Shown: positions 11,201 through 19,671, counted from the first letter of the stretch. The stretch is DNA of 64,000 bases from Nitrospira sp. (GCA_036984305.1 BQWY01000001.1:3555501-3619500), one strand, 5' to 3'. The notes: generated by a model not told the origin, from the letters alone. Program-made: numbers and translations.

Positions 11201-11919
11201 TCAAAATCTGTTTCGTTTGATAGTTGCTTTGCCAAAGAACCAGAAATCAGCACATAGTCCGCATTGGTCGGCCTGATATCGGCTTCTCCCTCTCCCATCC
11301 GCAAACTGGTTGCATATTGATGAGGGATTGGTTGTTGACGCTTGTCCATTTCGATTTCTCGAGTAATGTTGCCACCTTTAGTGCTCGTCCCGGAATGGCA
11401 CGTGTCGAAAATGAGCGTGATATTGTTGGTTTTTTGTGCAAGCTGTCCAATTAGTCCATTAATCTCATCGTCCGTAATGTCAAAAACGCCCGGTGTCCGA
11501 CTATCATAAGGCACCAAAGTCTCATCCAATTCATCTATCTCGTCACCAGAGTCATCCTTCACTTGTGACCCATGGCCACTGAAATGCAAAATGATGACGT
11601 CTCCTTTCTTGGCTTTCGCAATTAGGTGATTTTGGATCGTATCGATAATATTTCGATGGGTAGCCTGCTCGTTCTCGAGCATACGGATGTTCTCGGGGGG
11701 CATTCCAAACTTCCCAATTAGTACTTCACGCATTAAACGAATATCATTCACAGCACCGCTGAGTTGCCTAATGCTGTTTGACTTGTAACGGTCAATCCCG
11801 ATGAGCAGCGCCAATTTGCCAGGGTTATAAGCTGGGAGTTCAGTTGCGACACAAGAATTTGCAAAAAGCAACACCACAACTGAAACCAGTTGCACCCGGT
11901 ACAGCTGAAGTGACCACAT
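8227..11919 (-). CDS. Caspase-like / DUF4384-like / subtilisin-like fusion protein with Ser-to-Thr change
   Basis: Start ATG 11919 has a strong site (AGAGGAGGAGAAAT), giving 1230 residues. Residues 1-28 form a signal peptide (LVSVVVLLFA core). Residues 33-300 are a C14 caspase-like domain with His116 in HFSGHGSQ and Cys174 in FDTCHSG. A DUF4384-like beta-rich region lies around 485-600 (LRYAVHNRSG..LFIYVLD, GYSMVLDTIKVIAT). Residues 815-1080 are a subtilisin-like (S8) fold: Asp826 in HPDTG, His875 in PGHGTSSG, oxyanion Asn975 in AAAGN. The nucleophile motif, normally GTSxATPHVAG, reads GTTFATGHVAG, so Thr1040 stands where Ser belongs. The S8 part may be a pseudo-protease or a Thr-dependent one; the caspase dyad looks intact. 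It has no WD40 repeats, unlike its three neighbours. Confidence 0.85.
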   Translation of the reverse strand: MWSLQLYRVQLVSVVVLLFANSCVATELPAYNPGKLALLIGIDRYKSNSIRQLSGAVNDIRLMREVLIGKFGMPPENIRMLENEQATHRNIIDTIQNHLIAKAKKGDVIILHFSGHGSQVKDDSGDEIDELDETLVPYDSRTPGVFDITDDEINGLIGQLAQKTNNITLIFDTCHSGTSTKGGNITREIEMDKRQQPIPHQYATSLRMGEGEADIRPTNADYVLISGSLAKQLSNETDFEGRRHGVLTWFLASALKGASDRATYRDIMIEVKREVNARFPTQEPQLEGPGQDVVVFGVDRVLTKPYVLVDPIGTGRVRIEAGKAFGLGTGSTLKVFAPQSADFDEKRAIATVKVTSVLDFEADAEVIGPAEIKPQSRAVLEASTFGGVSIPVYVDISGNSFELLNAKEKMQEFQAIALVDDAAGARLVVTQRERKLWIQSGDRQPLAAPVSIDDRDAVQTVTDRVKDLIHWMVLLDLKNPGSKLHIALDVQRVSDSQSPQELTACPPEAMKRFRATGEEPPKWCQLRYAVHNRSGRALFIYVLDVSSDGSVSILYPLAEGEQQELGAGKTFIPSKPVAMSVPDGYSMVLDTIKVIATTKPIDPSVFPKGPLRRSAAATQKAAMDSLSLFLAHATHGTKAGTPLMSNPDEWNTAQTMIGIRRVGVKLSSFALHFADETEAKKAQTKSVDGLRLCASGDAKENGNCDLVLPIDKEGRALALLPKSSSRDTDEAVSVGEAFEEAYRIQKQTGAKRVEPQLELQVPGVETERGIDKRDVSGDDTHDPAAVADDQWNLKQVHVMDAWKEIRDRVEATEGAEAEGIVIAHPDTGYRHHPETWDEVRGKRPIDAANSKNYYEGKADAFDPLLNDRWLDNPGHGTSSGSVIVSPAGCQLAKAPGCVNGIARGAQLIPLRVHRTVSQFNTSYLAQAIQDVADHKIAGNPRLISIAMGGPPTFTMWRAVKTAEKNGVLIVAAAGNYVRTVVWPARFQSTIAVAAGDIHCRPWKGSSRGSAVDIMAPGESVWRATLNEKHEHINGMGKGTTFATGHVAGAAALWLTAHRNDPALHELERQGLLTQAFRSSLRASAWRPSEKTMDSPPTGFCTTANWDSDYGAGLLNIAALLEVPLMGAQPKVLAPAEEQTIPLFASLYPEGTQPDRIRADYVSLFVSARGRSVEQLSSFETELLYHYTVNEEIQRRMDAMILGQRGDEPSTALREALLQQDLSVRLRKALT

Positions 11920-12648
11920 ATTTCTCCTCCTCTGGTGAACTAACCCAAGAAACTGCACCCCGAAGACCGATCCCTTGCACGTCAGAAACTGGCAGGGGTA
12001 CCGTCCTACTCCAACTCCCAGCGGTAAGGAAACCCTGTGCTTTTCTACTGCACTACTATCTGGGCGTCGTGTAAGTCCAGGATAGCGGGATCCACGCCCT
12101 TCGTGCTTACGATTTGCGTTTGATCAGGGCAAACTTCACATCTAAATGTACGCATTGGGCCCCTGCCTTGATCGTTCAGTGACGCATTTGCCGACGGATT
12201 GAGAGTACAAATGGTGAAACGATCTCCGGTACTCTAAAGGTGATACTGGCCAGAAAAGCACCGATTTTAAGGCAAGCCGTCAATCAACCACGAGTTATAC
12301 TCAGGCTTGAATGGCTCAGATTGCATCCGCCGTGGCGGCACTCGCCATGGGGCATGGCAGCTACTTTGGCGGTCTTGGGCGACTTGCCGATAACATCACA
12401 CGTACGGATTGTGCCGAAGGGCTCTCGTCAATCTCCCTACTCCATACTCGTCCTGATCTCTGCTTTCATGAGTGGTCGAGTTTCGACGACCACGGTAAGT
12501 AATTTCACGATCATCCGGCATTGGATTAATGAAGGGTGCCGATAGCGTTAGGTGGAGACGGTACATGAAATGTCCTTATCGTGGGATTGTCACCCTGCCC
12601 GCCCCGAGTTCTCGCTTTAATGAGCGTATCTTTCTAACACCAACGGTG
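11920..12648. other. Intergenic stretch without a recognised gene
   Basis: About 730 bases lie between the caspase-subtilase gene and the next WD40-caspase gene. I see short open frames on the plus strand but none with a credible ribosome site or family motif. No tRNA, insertion-sequence end or clear terminator is evident. Confidence 0.5.
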
Positions 12649-15600
12649 TCATGGCGTATGGCCGTCTTGATTCTTGAATGACTTAGCCGTGGAGATAGGT
12701 AGATCTCGTCTCCGGGCGAAATCGAAGAGGGCCGGCCGTTGAATTGAAACCAATGTGGGGCTTTCGGGTCTATCCAGCGGGGTAGCGGCCTTCGCTTTCA
12801 GCTTACCCTCGCGGTAGTCTTTGTAGAGGCTCGGCACCCGCTCGGCTCCGTAGCTCAACCACTCCGATAACTGGATATACGAATCCGTGGGCTTGTAGTT
12901 CGCCTTGTTCTCCGTGAGCCCTTCGCGGACCAAGGCATAGCTCAACAGCCCTTGCTGTGTCTTCTCCGTCTCTAAGGCATATTGATCGCGCTGACTGGCC
13001 GCCAAGATGCGCATACCCTTATCGAAGGCCAGCTGACCTAGCCCGCGGCTCCCCATCGGGCCGGGTTTGAACTCTTTGTCCTCTACCGAGGCTGCACTGT
13101 GACAGGCATCGACAATCATGACCAACTCTCCCGCATCCAGCGACCGGAGCCAGACTGAGAGCTCTTCACTGGAAATGGCGTGCTCTAGCAGGTCTTTTCG
13201 TCCCCTGCCCGCCCCAAGGTCGGACGGCATCAGGTAGAATTGCCCCCGCTGGTCGGTGTCGCCATGCGTGGAGAAGGCGAGCAATACAAAATCCTCCGGC
13301 CGGGCCGACTGCAGCTGATCGGCATTGGCAATGCCCTGCAGAAGCGCCGCGTCAACGGACCGACCCGCGAGCGTCTCGATCACCGCTTGGATTCGGGCCT
13401 TGGTCGCATCGTTAGTCACTAGCTGGCCAGCCTGCTCCCCTGTCCCAAACTCACTCACCAAGGTGATGGGGATCACCTGGGTCTCTCCGAAGACAGGTTG
13501 GCCCGTATCAGGATCCGTTACTTGACGCAGCCGCGCGCTCAGCTCGGCACCCAACGTTTGCGCATCTCGAGCGGCATAGCTCAATCGACTCAAGGCGTCC
13601 TGCTCATACGCATTCACGCCGATGGTCACGACATATGCGCGGCCGGGCCGCGGGCGGAGAGCTGTAGGGATTGGCACGGTGATCCGGGCCGTGGCACTCT
13701 TCACGCGATCCACATTGAAAGCGTAGGCGGAGAGCTCGATGTCCTTCACCCCGGTCTTGCGGGGCAACCGAATGCCGGAGAAGGTGATAGTCGTCACCCC
13801 GGTCGCCGGATCGAGCGTGATTCGATGGCGCTCACGCCAGCGGGCCAGTTCCTGCTCCCGGCTCTGCCCCACATCGCCTTCCTCGTCTTCTGGGGCAGGA
13901 GACTGGGCCACCAGTTGCCCGTTCCGGAACAGCCGCAGGTCATACGCCCCGCTCTGCATCGGCACTGGTTGTCCGTCCCGCTGAATGAGAAGGGACTGGT
14001 TGCCGACCTCGACGCGCACATCTACAAGGCCTTGAGGCTCATCGACGACGCGCACCTCCTTAATCTCGACGCGGGGCTGGGCGCGGTTCAGGTTTGCCAC
14101 CGAGGGAACTACCGGCAACACCTCGCCCGCGAGCACCCGCGGCAAGAGCCGCGGCTCAAAATAGTCCCGCATGAAGATCTCCAGCGGCAATGCATGCAGC
14201 GGATCATCAGACACAATCCAGTGCAACCCCTTGATCTCCTCCAAATTGTTCGTGTCAAACCGCCCATCCGGCGTGCTAACGACCCACGTGTCGTCCTCAA
14301 AGCTCACCAGACGGACCAGCTCGACCTCGGCTCGTGCGTCCCAGAGCCGTGTCATCATAATGTCCCCGTCCTCTCCATTGACAGTCAGAACGTGGCGACC
14401 GTCGGGAGAAATGACCGTCGATCCCGCATGCCCATGGATTCGTCGTATTTCTCGTCCAGTCGCTGAGTCCAAGAATCGAATTGTATGATCAAAAGTCATT
14501 GCAATAATTTGCTTGCCATTGTGGGTAAAGACTGCCGACTTAAATTCGTCGTTGATGAGCTTGACTTTCACCAATTCCTGCCCTGTCGCTATTTCCCACA
14601 CCTGCAGAGTTCTATCGCTGAGAGTAAGAATACGGCGGCTATCTGATGAGAAATCCATGTACCCAACCACACTATTATGGTTCTCGAAGCGTCGCACCTC
14701 TCGCCGACTTTCCATATCCCAGAGACGCGCAGTTCCGTCGTAGCATCCTGCCAAAACATACCGACTGTCAGGAGAAAAAATGGCCAACTCGACAGGTGCA
14801 AAGCGGGCTTTGAACCTATATACCTCTTGCCCCGCAGCCGTGTCCCACAACCCGACCGTTTCGTCGAAGCTGGCAGTTAGCACAAAGCGCCCGTCAGGGG
14901 AGAAAACGGCGGATTGTACCCGGCGGCGATGCCCCTCAAACCTGCGTACTTCACGCCCTGTGGCCGTCTCCGACATTCGAACAGCACGATCCCCAGTTAA
15001 GGATAGAAGATATTTCCCAGCCGGAGAGAAAACCTCATTTCGGGCCACATTGCGATAGTCTTTGAACCGGCGCACCTCTCGTCCCTGATGAATATCCCAA
15101 AGTTCGGCAGAGCCAAGGCTACTTGCTGTCAGCAAATACTGCCTGTCGGGGCTGAAAACTGCGCTGTGGACGCTGCGGCCAAAGTGCGCAAATCGGCGGA
15201 TTTCTTCCCCAGTTTGAATCCCCCAGAGTCGGGCAGTTGTATCTTGGCTGCCTGTTAACACTTGATCGCCATCGGGAGAGAAGACAGCTGAATCGACCTC
15301 CTCGTCATGCCCGACGAAACGTTTAATTTCTCGCCCCGTCTCCACTTCCCACAAACGAGCGGTTCCATCACGGCCCGCTGTCAGCACTTGACGTCCATCG
15401 TGAGACAAGACGGCTGAATTGACCTCCTCATCATGCCCGACGAAACGTTTAATTTCTCGCCCCGTCTCCACTTCCCACAAACGAGCGGTTCCATCACGGC
15501 CCGCTGTCAGCACTTGACGTCCATCGCGAGAGAAGACGGCCGAATTGACCTCCTTGTCATGCCCGACGAAACGCTGGATTTCTCGCCCCGCCCCCACCTC

Positions 15601-16203
15601 CCACAAACGGGCAGTCCCATCGCTATTCGCCGTGAGCACCAGACGGCCATTAGGATGGAAGACAGCCGATTTTGGTACGGGATCGTTCACCACAAAGCGC
15701 CGAATCTCCTGTCCCGTCGCTGTCATCCAGACACGCACGATGCCTGGGTATTGGTAGAGTGCTAGGACAAACTGATCATCAGAGGAGAAGACCGCGTAAT
15801 GCGAAGGTATATCTCCCCCTGCGTTGAATTGGCGTAGTTCATGCCCCGCCAAAGTCTCCCAGAGTCGGATCTTCATGTCAGTACCAGAAACAAGGATCTT
15901 GTGACCATCTGAGGAGAAGACCGCTGTAAATGCGCGAAAGTGGTCGGGCTGGAAGTCGCGCACCTCACGGCCGGTCTTGACCTCCCAAAGGTGAGCCCCG
16001 GTACCCTCCGCTGTCAGCACATGGCGCCCGTCAGGCGAGAATGTGGCTTGCCGCACTTCACTACGATCAAACTGGACACGAAGCTCTATTGAGGGTACCG
16101 AGAATCGAGAGGTCTCACTGGCATCAGGGGCGTTATGGTTAACGAGTAAAGGAAACATGCTCGTGAGCACAACGCTAGCCACGTACCTACCCAAGCGAGT
16201 CAT
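12649..16203 (-). CDS. Exported WD40-repeat protein with C-terminal caspase-like (C14) peptidase
   Basis: I choose ATG 16203 (site GAGAGGAAAG) over the upstream in-frame ATG 16284, because MTRLGRYVASVVLTSMFPLLV then reads as a normal signal peptide; the product has 1184 residues. About 14 WD40 repeats occupy residues 45-640, including two almost identical neighbours (about 126-bp period, 15295-15546). The shared linker (TWVVSTPDGRFDT) leads to a caspase domain with His980 in FSTHGD and Cys1034 in VDACHSA. From the linker to nearly the end it is practically identical to the protein at 720-3758, but the last dozen residues differ (TAKSFKNQDGHTP). Function is inferred as a secreted sensor protease, with WD40 repeats as the variable recognition part. 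Confidence 0.85.
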   Translation of the reverse strand: MTRLGRYVASVVLTSMFPLLVNHNAPDASETSRFSVPSIELRVQFDRSEVRQATFSPDGRHVLTAEGTGAHLWEVKTGREVRDFQPDHFRAFTAVFSSDGHKILVSGTDMKIRLWETLAGHELRQFNAGGDIPSHYAVFSSDDQFVLALYQYPGIVRVWMTATGQEIRRFVVNDPVPKSAVFHPNGRLVLTANSDGTARLWEVGAGREIQRFVGHDKEVNSAVFSRDGRQVLTAGRDGTARLWEVETGREIKRFVGHDEEVNSAVLSHDGRQVLTAGRDGTARLWEVETGREIKRFVGHDEEVDSAVFSPDGDQVLTGSQDTTARLWGIQTGEEIRRFAHFGRSVHSAVFSPDRQYLLTASSLGSAELWDIHQGREVRRFKDYRNVARNEVFSPAGKYLLSLTGDRAVRMSETATGREVRRFEGHRRRVQSAVFSPDGRFVLTASFDETVGLWDTAAGQEVYRFKARFAPVELAIFSPDSRYVLAGCYDGTARLWDMESRREVRRFENHNSVVGYMDFSSDSRRILTLSDRTLQVWEIATGQELVKVKLINDEFKSAVFTHNGKQIIAMTFDHTIRFLDSATGREIRRIHGHAGSTVISPDGRHVLTVNGEDGDIMMTRLWDARAEVELVRLVSFEDDTWVVSTPDGRFDTNNLEEIKGLHWIVSDDPLHALPLEIFMRDYFEPRLLPRVLAGEVLPVVPSVANLNRAQPRVEIKEVRVVDEPQGLVDVRVEVGNQSLLIQRDGQPVPMQSGAYDLRLFRNGQLVAQSPAPEDEEGDVGQSREQELARWRERHRITLDPATGVTTITFSGIRLPRKTGVKDIELSAYAFNVDRVKSATARITVPIPTALRPRPGRAYVVTIGVNAYEQDALSRLSYAARDAQTLGAELSARLRQVTDPDTGQPVFGETQVIPITLVSEFGTGEQAGQLVTNDATKARIQAVIETLAGRSVDAALLQGIANADQLQSARPEDFVLLAFSTHGDTDQRGQFYLMPSDLGAGRGRKDLLEHAISSEELSVWLRSLDAGELVMIVDACHSAASVEDKEFKPGPMGSRGLGQLAFDKGMRILAASQRDQYALETEKTQQGLLSYALVREGLTENKANYKPTDSYIQLSEWLSYGAERVPSLYKDYREGKLKAKAATPLDRPESPTLVSIQRPALFDFARRRDLPISTAKSFKNQDGHTP
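12690..14296 (-). repeat. About 1.6-kb near-identical segment shared with 737-2340
   Basis: The caspase-encoding 3' parts of two genes match almost base for base: this copy spans about 12690-14296 and the other about 737-2340. One visible difference is CTCGTCTCCGGGCG here against CTCGTCCCCGGGCG there. The match ends abruptly at GACCCACGTGTCGTCC, where the WD40 parts diverge. This fits recent duplication or gene conversion. Both copies have the same orientation, about 12 kb apart. Confidence 0.9.
15295..15546 (-). repeat. Tandem 126-bp WD40 unit duplication
   Basis: Two consecutive 126-bp units within the caspase gene at 12649-16203 (GACCTCCTCGTCATGCCCGACG... and GACCTCCTCATCATGCCCGACG...) are nearly identical. 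Each encodes one 42-residue WD40 blade (GHDEEVNSAV...DGRQVLTAGRDGTARLWEVETGREIKRFV). The similarity is far higher than between other blades, so the duplication is recent. Confidence 0.85.
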
Positions 16204-17081
16204 GTCTTTCCTCTCGAGACCATTGAAGTTGCATGGCTTACACCGACTCCACTCCAGTGGAATGAGTCCATAGTGCGACATCAAGGTGACCTTGCCCCGT
16301 TCATTACACCAAAGCTGAGGAGGTCAACTTGAGCCCCAGCTGGGGCCGGTTATTAAAGTTGGTCATGCATCCGGGGATGTGACCTCCCTACGGCATACTG
16401 AAGGTGCTCATTGCCCAAGGTTCCAAGCACTAGATTTGGTCGAAGGACGCTTCCAATAACTAAATAATCGTCCCTTATAAAAGATGAGACCTTTCGGTCA
16501 TCTCGCACACCTAATATATATGAGGGCCTTAGGCAAGACACATTCCTGGGAGCTGATTCAAGAAACGCTCTCAAACCCCCGCAGTGTGTATCTTTTTGTG
16601 CATCACGAATGTATCTAACGGGATACAGTTATTCGCCAATGGTTGAGTCTCTGGCAAGCTACTACGCCGCATTAGTAAGGCAATGCTGCTAGCTCAGGAC
16701 CCGCCAGGTATTCGCGTAACCACGAACATTTTTAGGTTGAATCATGCTATTGGCGTGCGCGGCATTGCCTTCATAGGTGGACAATGACCGGACGGTCATT
16801 GCACGTTACGCCATTCAAGACATCTAGCTCGGGCTATCCTGTTGGCGGTTGGCGGTGGACCCATCATTGGGCGCTGGCGGGTTGAGCCCCCGCAGGTCGA
16901 CGCGGCGAGCTGTCCAATGTCGGCGAGATAGGAGTTAGGCACAGATGCTGTGCCTCAGCGTGCGGTTCCGAAATGGTAAGTTAACGCGAATACTTCTGTA
17001 TTCGCTAGCCAACCATTCAATCTGAACTATTTTCCACTGGGATAACCGACCGAGGACAGGCAATAACCGTCCCCAGCTAGC
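16204..17081. other. Intergenic stretch without a recognised gene
   Basis: Nearly 880 bases hold no open frame with a convincing start or family motif. It contains a small inverted repeat near 16783-16801 (AATGACC-GGAC-GGTCATT) and one copy of an 18-bp sequence (16881-16898) that recurs at 19288-19305. Confidence 0.5.
16881..16898 (+). repeat. 18-bp direct repeat, copy 1
   Basis: GTTGAGCCCCCGCAGGTC occurs here and again at 19288-19305 in the same orientation. The two copies enclose the small protein, the beta-barrel and the XRE regulator genes. Exact 18-bp repeats at both sides of a gene group can mark an old insertion boundary, but no integrase or inverted ends lie inside. Confidence 0.5.
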
Positions 17082-17228
17082 TCACCTAGATCGCTGCTCT
17101 AATTTCTTCACGGCGGCCAGTAGCTCATGGAGCGCCTCGATTATGAATGCGATTTGCGTAGCCACGTCGTCTGAAACCTTCCATCTCCTCAACGCGTGTT
17201 CGGCATTCAAAGTTTCTTGAGAGGCCAT
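17082..17228 (-). CDS. Small hypothetical protein (48 residues)
   Basis: ATG 17228 follows a very good ribosome site (AAAGGAGGACGGT), so translation is likely despite the small size. The product, MASQETLNAEHALRRWKV..., is predicted largely helical, with a hydrophobic face (IAFIIEALHELLAAVKKLEQ) near the C-terminus. It has no signal peptide and no family I recognise. The open frame extends further upstream without a better start. The helical end could support oligomerisation. It stands alone, between an empty stretch and the outer-membrane barrel gene, on the same strand as the latter. Confidence 0.55.
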   Translation of the reverse strand: MASQETLNAEHALRRWKVSDDVATQIAFIIEALHELLAAVKKLEQRSR

Positions 17229-17640
17229 ACCGTCCTCCTTTCTCATTCCAGACAAGCGTTCTAACTCGACGCAGTGTGGCAACCGAATACAGAGGAACTG
17301 AACTGGGTAGTCAGCCTGCTTATGGACCAACTAGTCGGCGCATGTTAGACAGCGGGATCACGAACTGCAATGGAAAGATACCGGAATACACGTATTTCGT
17401 GACGGGTACTGTCGGATTTGTTTCGCTAAGATAAGATGGGGTGAGGATTAAATTTTGAATGTCGTCGCCGTGATGCTACAGGCAGTAAGAACGGCCTGCT
17501 CACCATCGAGGAGCACCTCATAGATCCTCCGCAGATCATGCGTCTAACGGACTGCCTTTTCCCAAAACGGCTCACGCCCAATAATTCTGTGCTCGGATTA
17601 TGCTCCCTGCGCCTTGCCTTCCCCTCCGCCGTGCGAGGTT
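17229..17640. other. Intergenic stretch without a recognised gene
   Basis: About 410 bases between the small protein and the beta-barrel gene. An open frame on the minus strand (17426-17644) has no convincing start or motif, and I see no terminator with a T-run. Confidence 0.45.
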
Positions 17641-18348
17641 TCAACGAAAATGATAGGACAGGCCAAAGGTGACCGCATGGGCCTGGTAGTCGGCTTTGAG
17701 TCCGGTCCCTAGTCCAAGTGCAGGGTCGAGGACATTATCAAAACTCAAGCGGGCATACTGATAGTTGTACTCCACGACGAGTGCCACCCGTCGGTCCTCC
17801 GTCAGATAGGATCGATAGCCAGCCAGCGCATGAAAGCCCGGCGCGCCATTATCGGAACTCGTCATGCCTGTCGGATCTTTGAGTCGGGCGAAAAACACCC
17901 CGAGGCCAAGGCCCGCATACGGTTCGAAGCTTTTGATCTGCGCCCGGGCCACCAGGTCGAGCGTCACCGTGATCACGCGGAGGCTCGTGCGGTCAAACGT
18001 CCCGACGGCCGGCGCAGGACCGGTCACGACGGCCGGTTGAGCCAGGATATCCGGCTTGGCATGCGAGGCGCTGACTTCGAATCCGAAGTTGCGGAGCTGG
18101 GGGAGGAAGTACCCCGCCTTCACTCCGAACTGCAACGAATTCTTGAGATCGAGATCCGAGAACCCTACTCCCGACGGCCCGCCGGTCGCCCTGATATTGC
18201 CCAAGTTATTGGAGATTTGAGGACCCAGTTGACCAGCCACATAAAACTCTGCATGGGCCGATTGAAGCACACCCAATCCACTACCACTGAAGCAGATCGC
18301 AAAAACTATCCCAAGTACCTCAAGATAGCGGGATCGCCTAATGGACAT
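17641..18348 (-). CDS. Outer-membrane beta-barrel protein
   Basis: The 235-residue product starts at ATG 18348 behind AAGGAGGCTGAC. A basic N-terminus (MSIRRSRY), hydrophobic core and a QSAHA|E cleavage site give a clear signal peptide of about 33 residues. The mature part alternates hydrophobic and polar residues in short strands with glycine-rich turns (FGVKAGYFLP, FEPYAGLGLGVFFA, LVVEYNYQYARLSF) and ends in an aromatic/basic FGLSYHFR, typical of an eight-stranded OmpA-like or OmpW-like barrel. A substrate cannot be assigned. It diverges from the XRE regulator at 18508, and the shared upstream region holds two copies of ATTGGTACAT, so regulation by that protein is plausible. Confidence 0.8.
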   Translation of the reverse strand: MSIRRSRYLEVLGIVFAICFSGSGLGVLQSAHAEFYVAGQLGPQISNNLGNIRATGGPSGVGFSDLDLKNSLQFGVKAGYFLPQLRNFGFEVSASHAKPDILAQPAVVTGPAPAVGTFDRTSLRVITVTLDLVARAQIKSFEPYAGLGLGVFFARLKDPTGMTSSDNGAPGFHALAGYRSYLTEDRRVALVVEYNYQYARLSFDNVLDPALGLGTGLKADYQAHAVTFGLSYHFR

Positions 18349-18387
18349 TGTCAGCCTCCTTGTGAACTGAAGATGCGGTCAGTCCGT

Positions 18388-18435
18388 TTAATTGGTACAT
18401 TGCCGACACCAATATTAACCTTATTGGTACATAAC
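18388..18435. promoter_or_regulatory. Two direct ATTGGTACAT repeats between divergent genes
   Basis: ATTGGTACAT occurs at 18391-18400 and 18423-18432, 32 bp apart (about three helical turns), in the gap between the barrel gene and the XRE regulator. Spacing on one face of the helix fits a pair of operator sites. Binding by the adjacent XRE protein is inference. Confidence 0.45.
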
Positions 18436-18507
18436 TATACTCTAAAGAGATACTTTGTAAATTAAAGTCTACTTTTAAGACCATTCCCTTTTCTCCAGTG
18501 GCAGTTC

Positions 18508-18852
18508 ATGCTTTCGCCCCACGAGAAAAGGATGAAGGACTTACTGAGGCGGTTGGGTCGGAGGATCAAGGAGATTAGGAAAGCGCGGCGCCTGACCCAG
18601 GAAGCACTTGCCGAGCGGATTGCATTGAGCGCTCAATACCTGAGTCGTATCGAGAGCGGATACCAAAGTCCCTCGGTTGAAACGCTCGCCAGGCTCGCCG
18701 ACAGCCTCGAAGTGGAACTGTGGGAGTTATTCCAATTTGGGGATGGAGACACTGTCAAGGAGTTGCGGGAAGCGGTGCGGAAGGTCGCCCAGGAAGGTGA
18801 CGAAAAACAGTTGCGCTTGGCGCTGAAGGTCTTGCGAGCTGTCGTTCGCTAG
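18508..18852 (+). CDS. XRE-family helix-turn-helix regulator
   Basis: This 114-residue protein has a classical Cro/C1-type HTH at about residues 14-68: RRIKEIRKARRLTQEALAER, then LSAQYLSRIESGYQSP and ETLARLADSLEV, with the usual Q-x-x-L-S-R-I-E recognition helix. The remaining 45 residues are charged and helical (VKELREAVRKV, EKQLRLALKVLR) and probably mediate dimerisation. It is cytoplasmic and DNA-binding. An in-frame ATG a few codons on (MKDLL) is an alternative start; neither has a strong ribosome site. It diverges from the beta-barrel gene, with a direct repeat between, so it likely controls that gene or itself. Confidence 0.85.
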   Translation: MLSPHEKRMKDLLRRLGRRIKEIRKARRLTQEALAERIALSAQYLSRIESGYQSPSVETLARLADSLEVELWELFQFGDGDTVKELREAVRKVAQEGDEKQLRLALKVLRAVVR

Positions 18853-19671
18853 TCGCAATGCCAGATAATCGACGCTCGCTGACTGCTTTAAAGGGGAATA
18901 GGCCCTCTTAAACCCAGCAGGTACGGGGAATGGTTCTACAGGAGCCGATCAGCGCTCACGGCATTTGGTCCCTCTATTATTGTCAGGCTACCAGTTCATG
19001 AGATGGTCCGGGTCCCCGGCCGTCAATTCATGCCTTGGCGCACCGTATCCTGTACGAAATCGCTTCGAACGGGGTCAGTATACCAGTAAGCCGAACATCC
19101 ATAATACTTTGCTACCGCCCTGCTACCAGAACACCATAACTCAGGCAAATCCACCAGGGTACAAACCGCTCCTATCCTTTGTTCTTACGCTCAGATAGAT
19201 GCTCCTGGATATACTCGGGTTGGTCAACGAGGCATCTCTTAATCGGAGCACACCGATGGCGGTGGAAGCAATCTAAAGTGCACTCATGTTGAGCCCCCGC
19301 AGGTCAGGCTTCATTGACAAGTAGTTCCGGCCTTCTTGTTTCTTGGATGTATTTGCTCTGCTCGCTGTGTGAGCCTGAAGAAGGCGCAATCATCCCAATT
19401 CCCCTGCTGTCCAAAAGCCGTTGTATCCCCGGTCTCCCCGTCTGAACGTCCACCCTCCGCCCTTAGTTGATAGGCACCGTTGTCATTTTGTCTTCCATCA
19501 CCTGGCCTTGTTATTACGCAGTGAGGGAAAACGCAATGACAATGGTCTTCCCCCTTCCTATCGTAGAAGCCGCACAGTGCTTTTTCCATTTTTCCACGAA
19601 ATTCCCGGGTGATTTTCCGTGGAATTCCCAGCAGGCGGCTGGAGTGGAACTGAACAAGGAAGGGAGGAGTC
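18853..19671. other. Intergenic stretch without a recognised gene
   Basis: About 820 bases contain only short open frames without motifs. The second copy of the 18-bp repeat is at 19288-19305. The last bases give a strong ribosome site (GGGAGGAGTC) for the following gene. Confidence 0.5.
19288..19305 (+). repeat. 18-bp direct repeat, copy 2
   Basis: GTTGAGCCCCCGCAGGTC is identical to 16881-16898 and in the same orientation; flanking bases differ at once on both sides. Confidence 0.5.
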
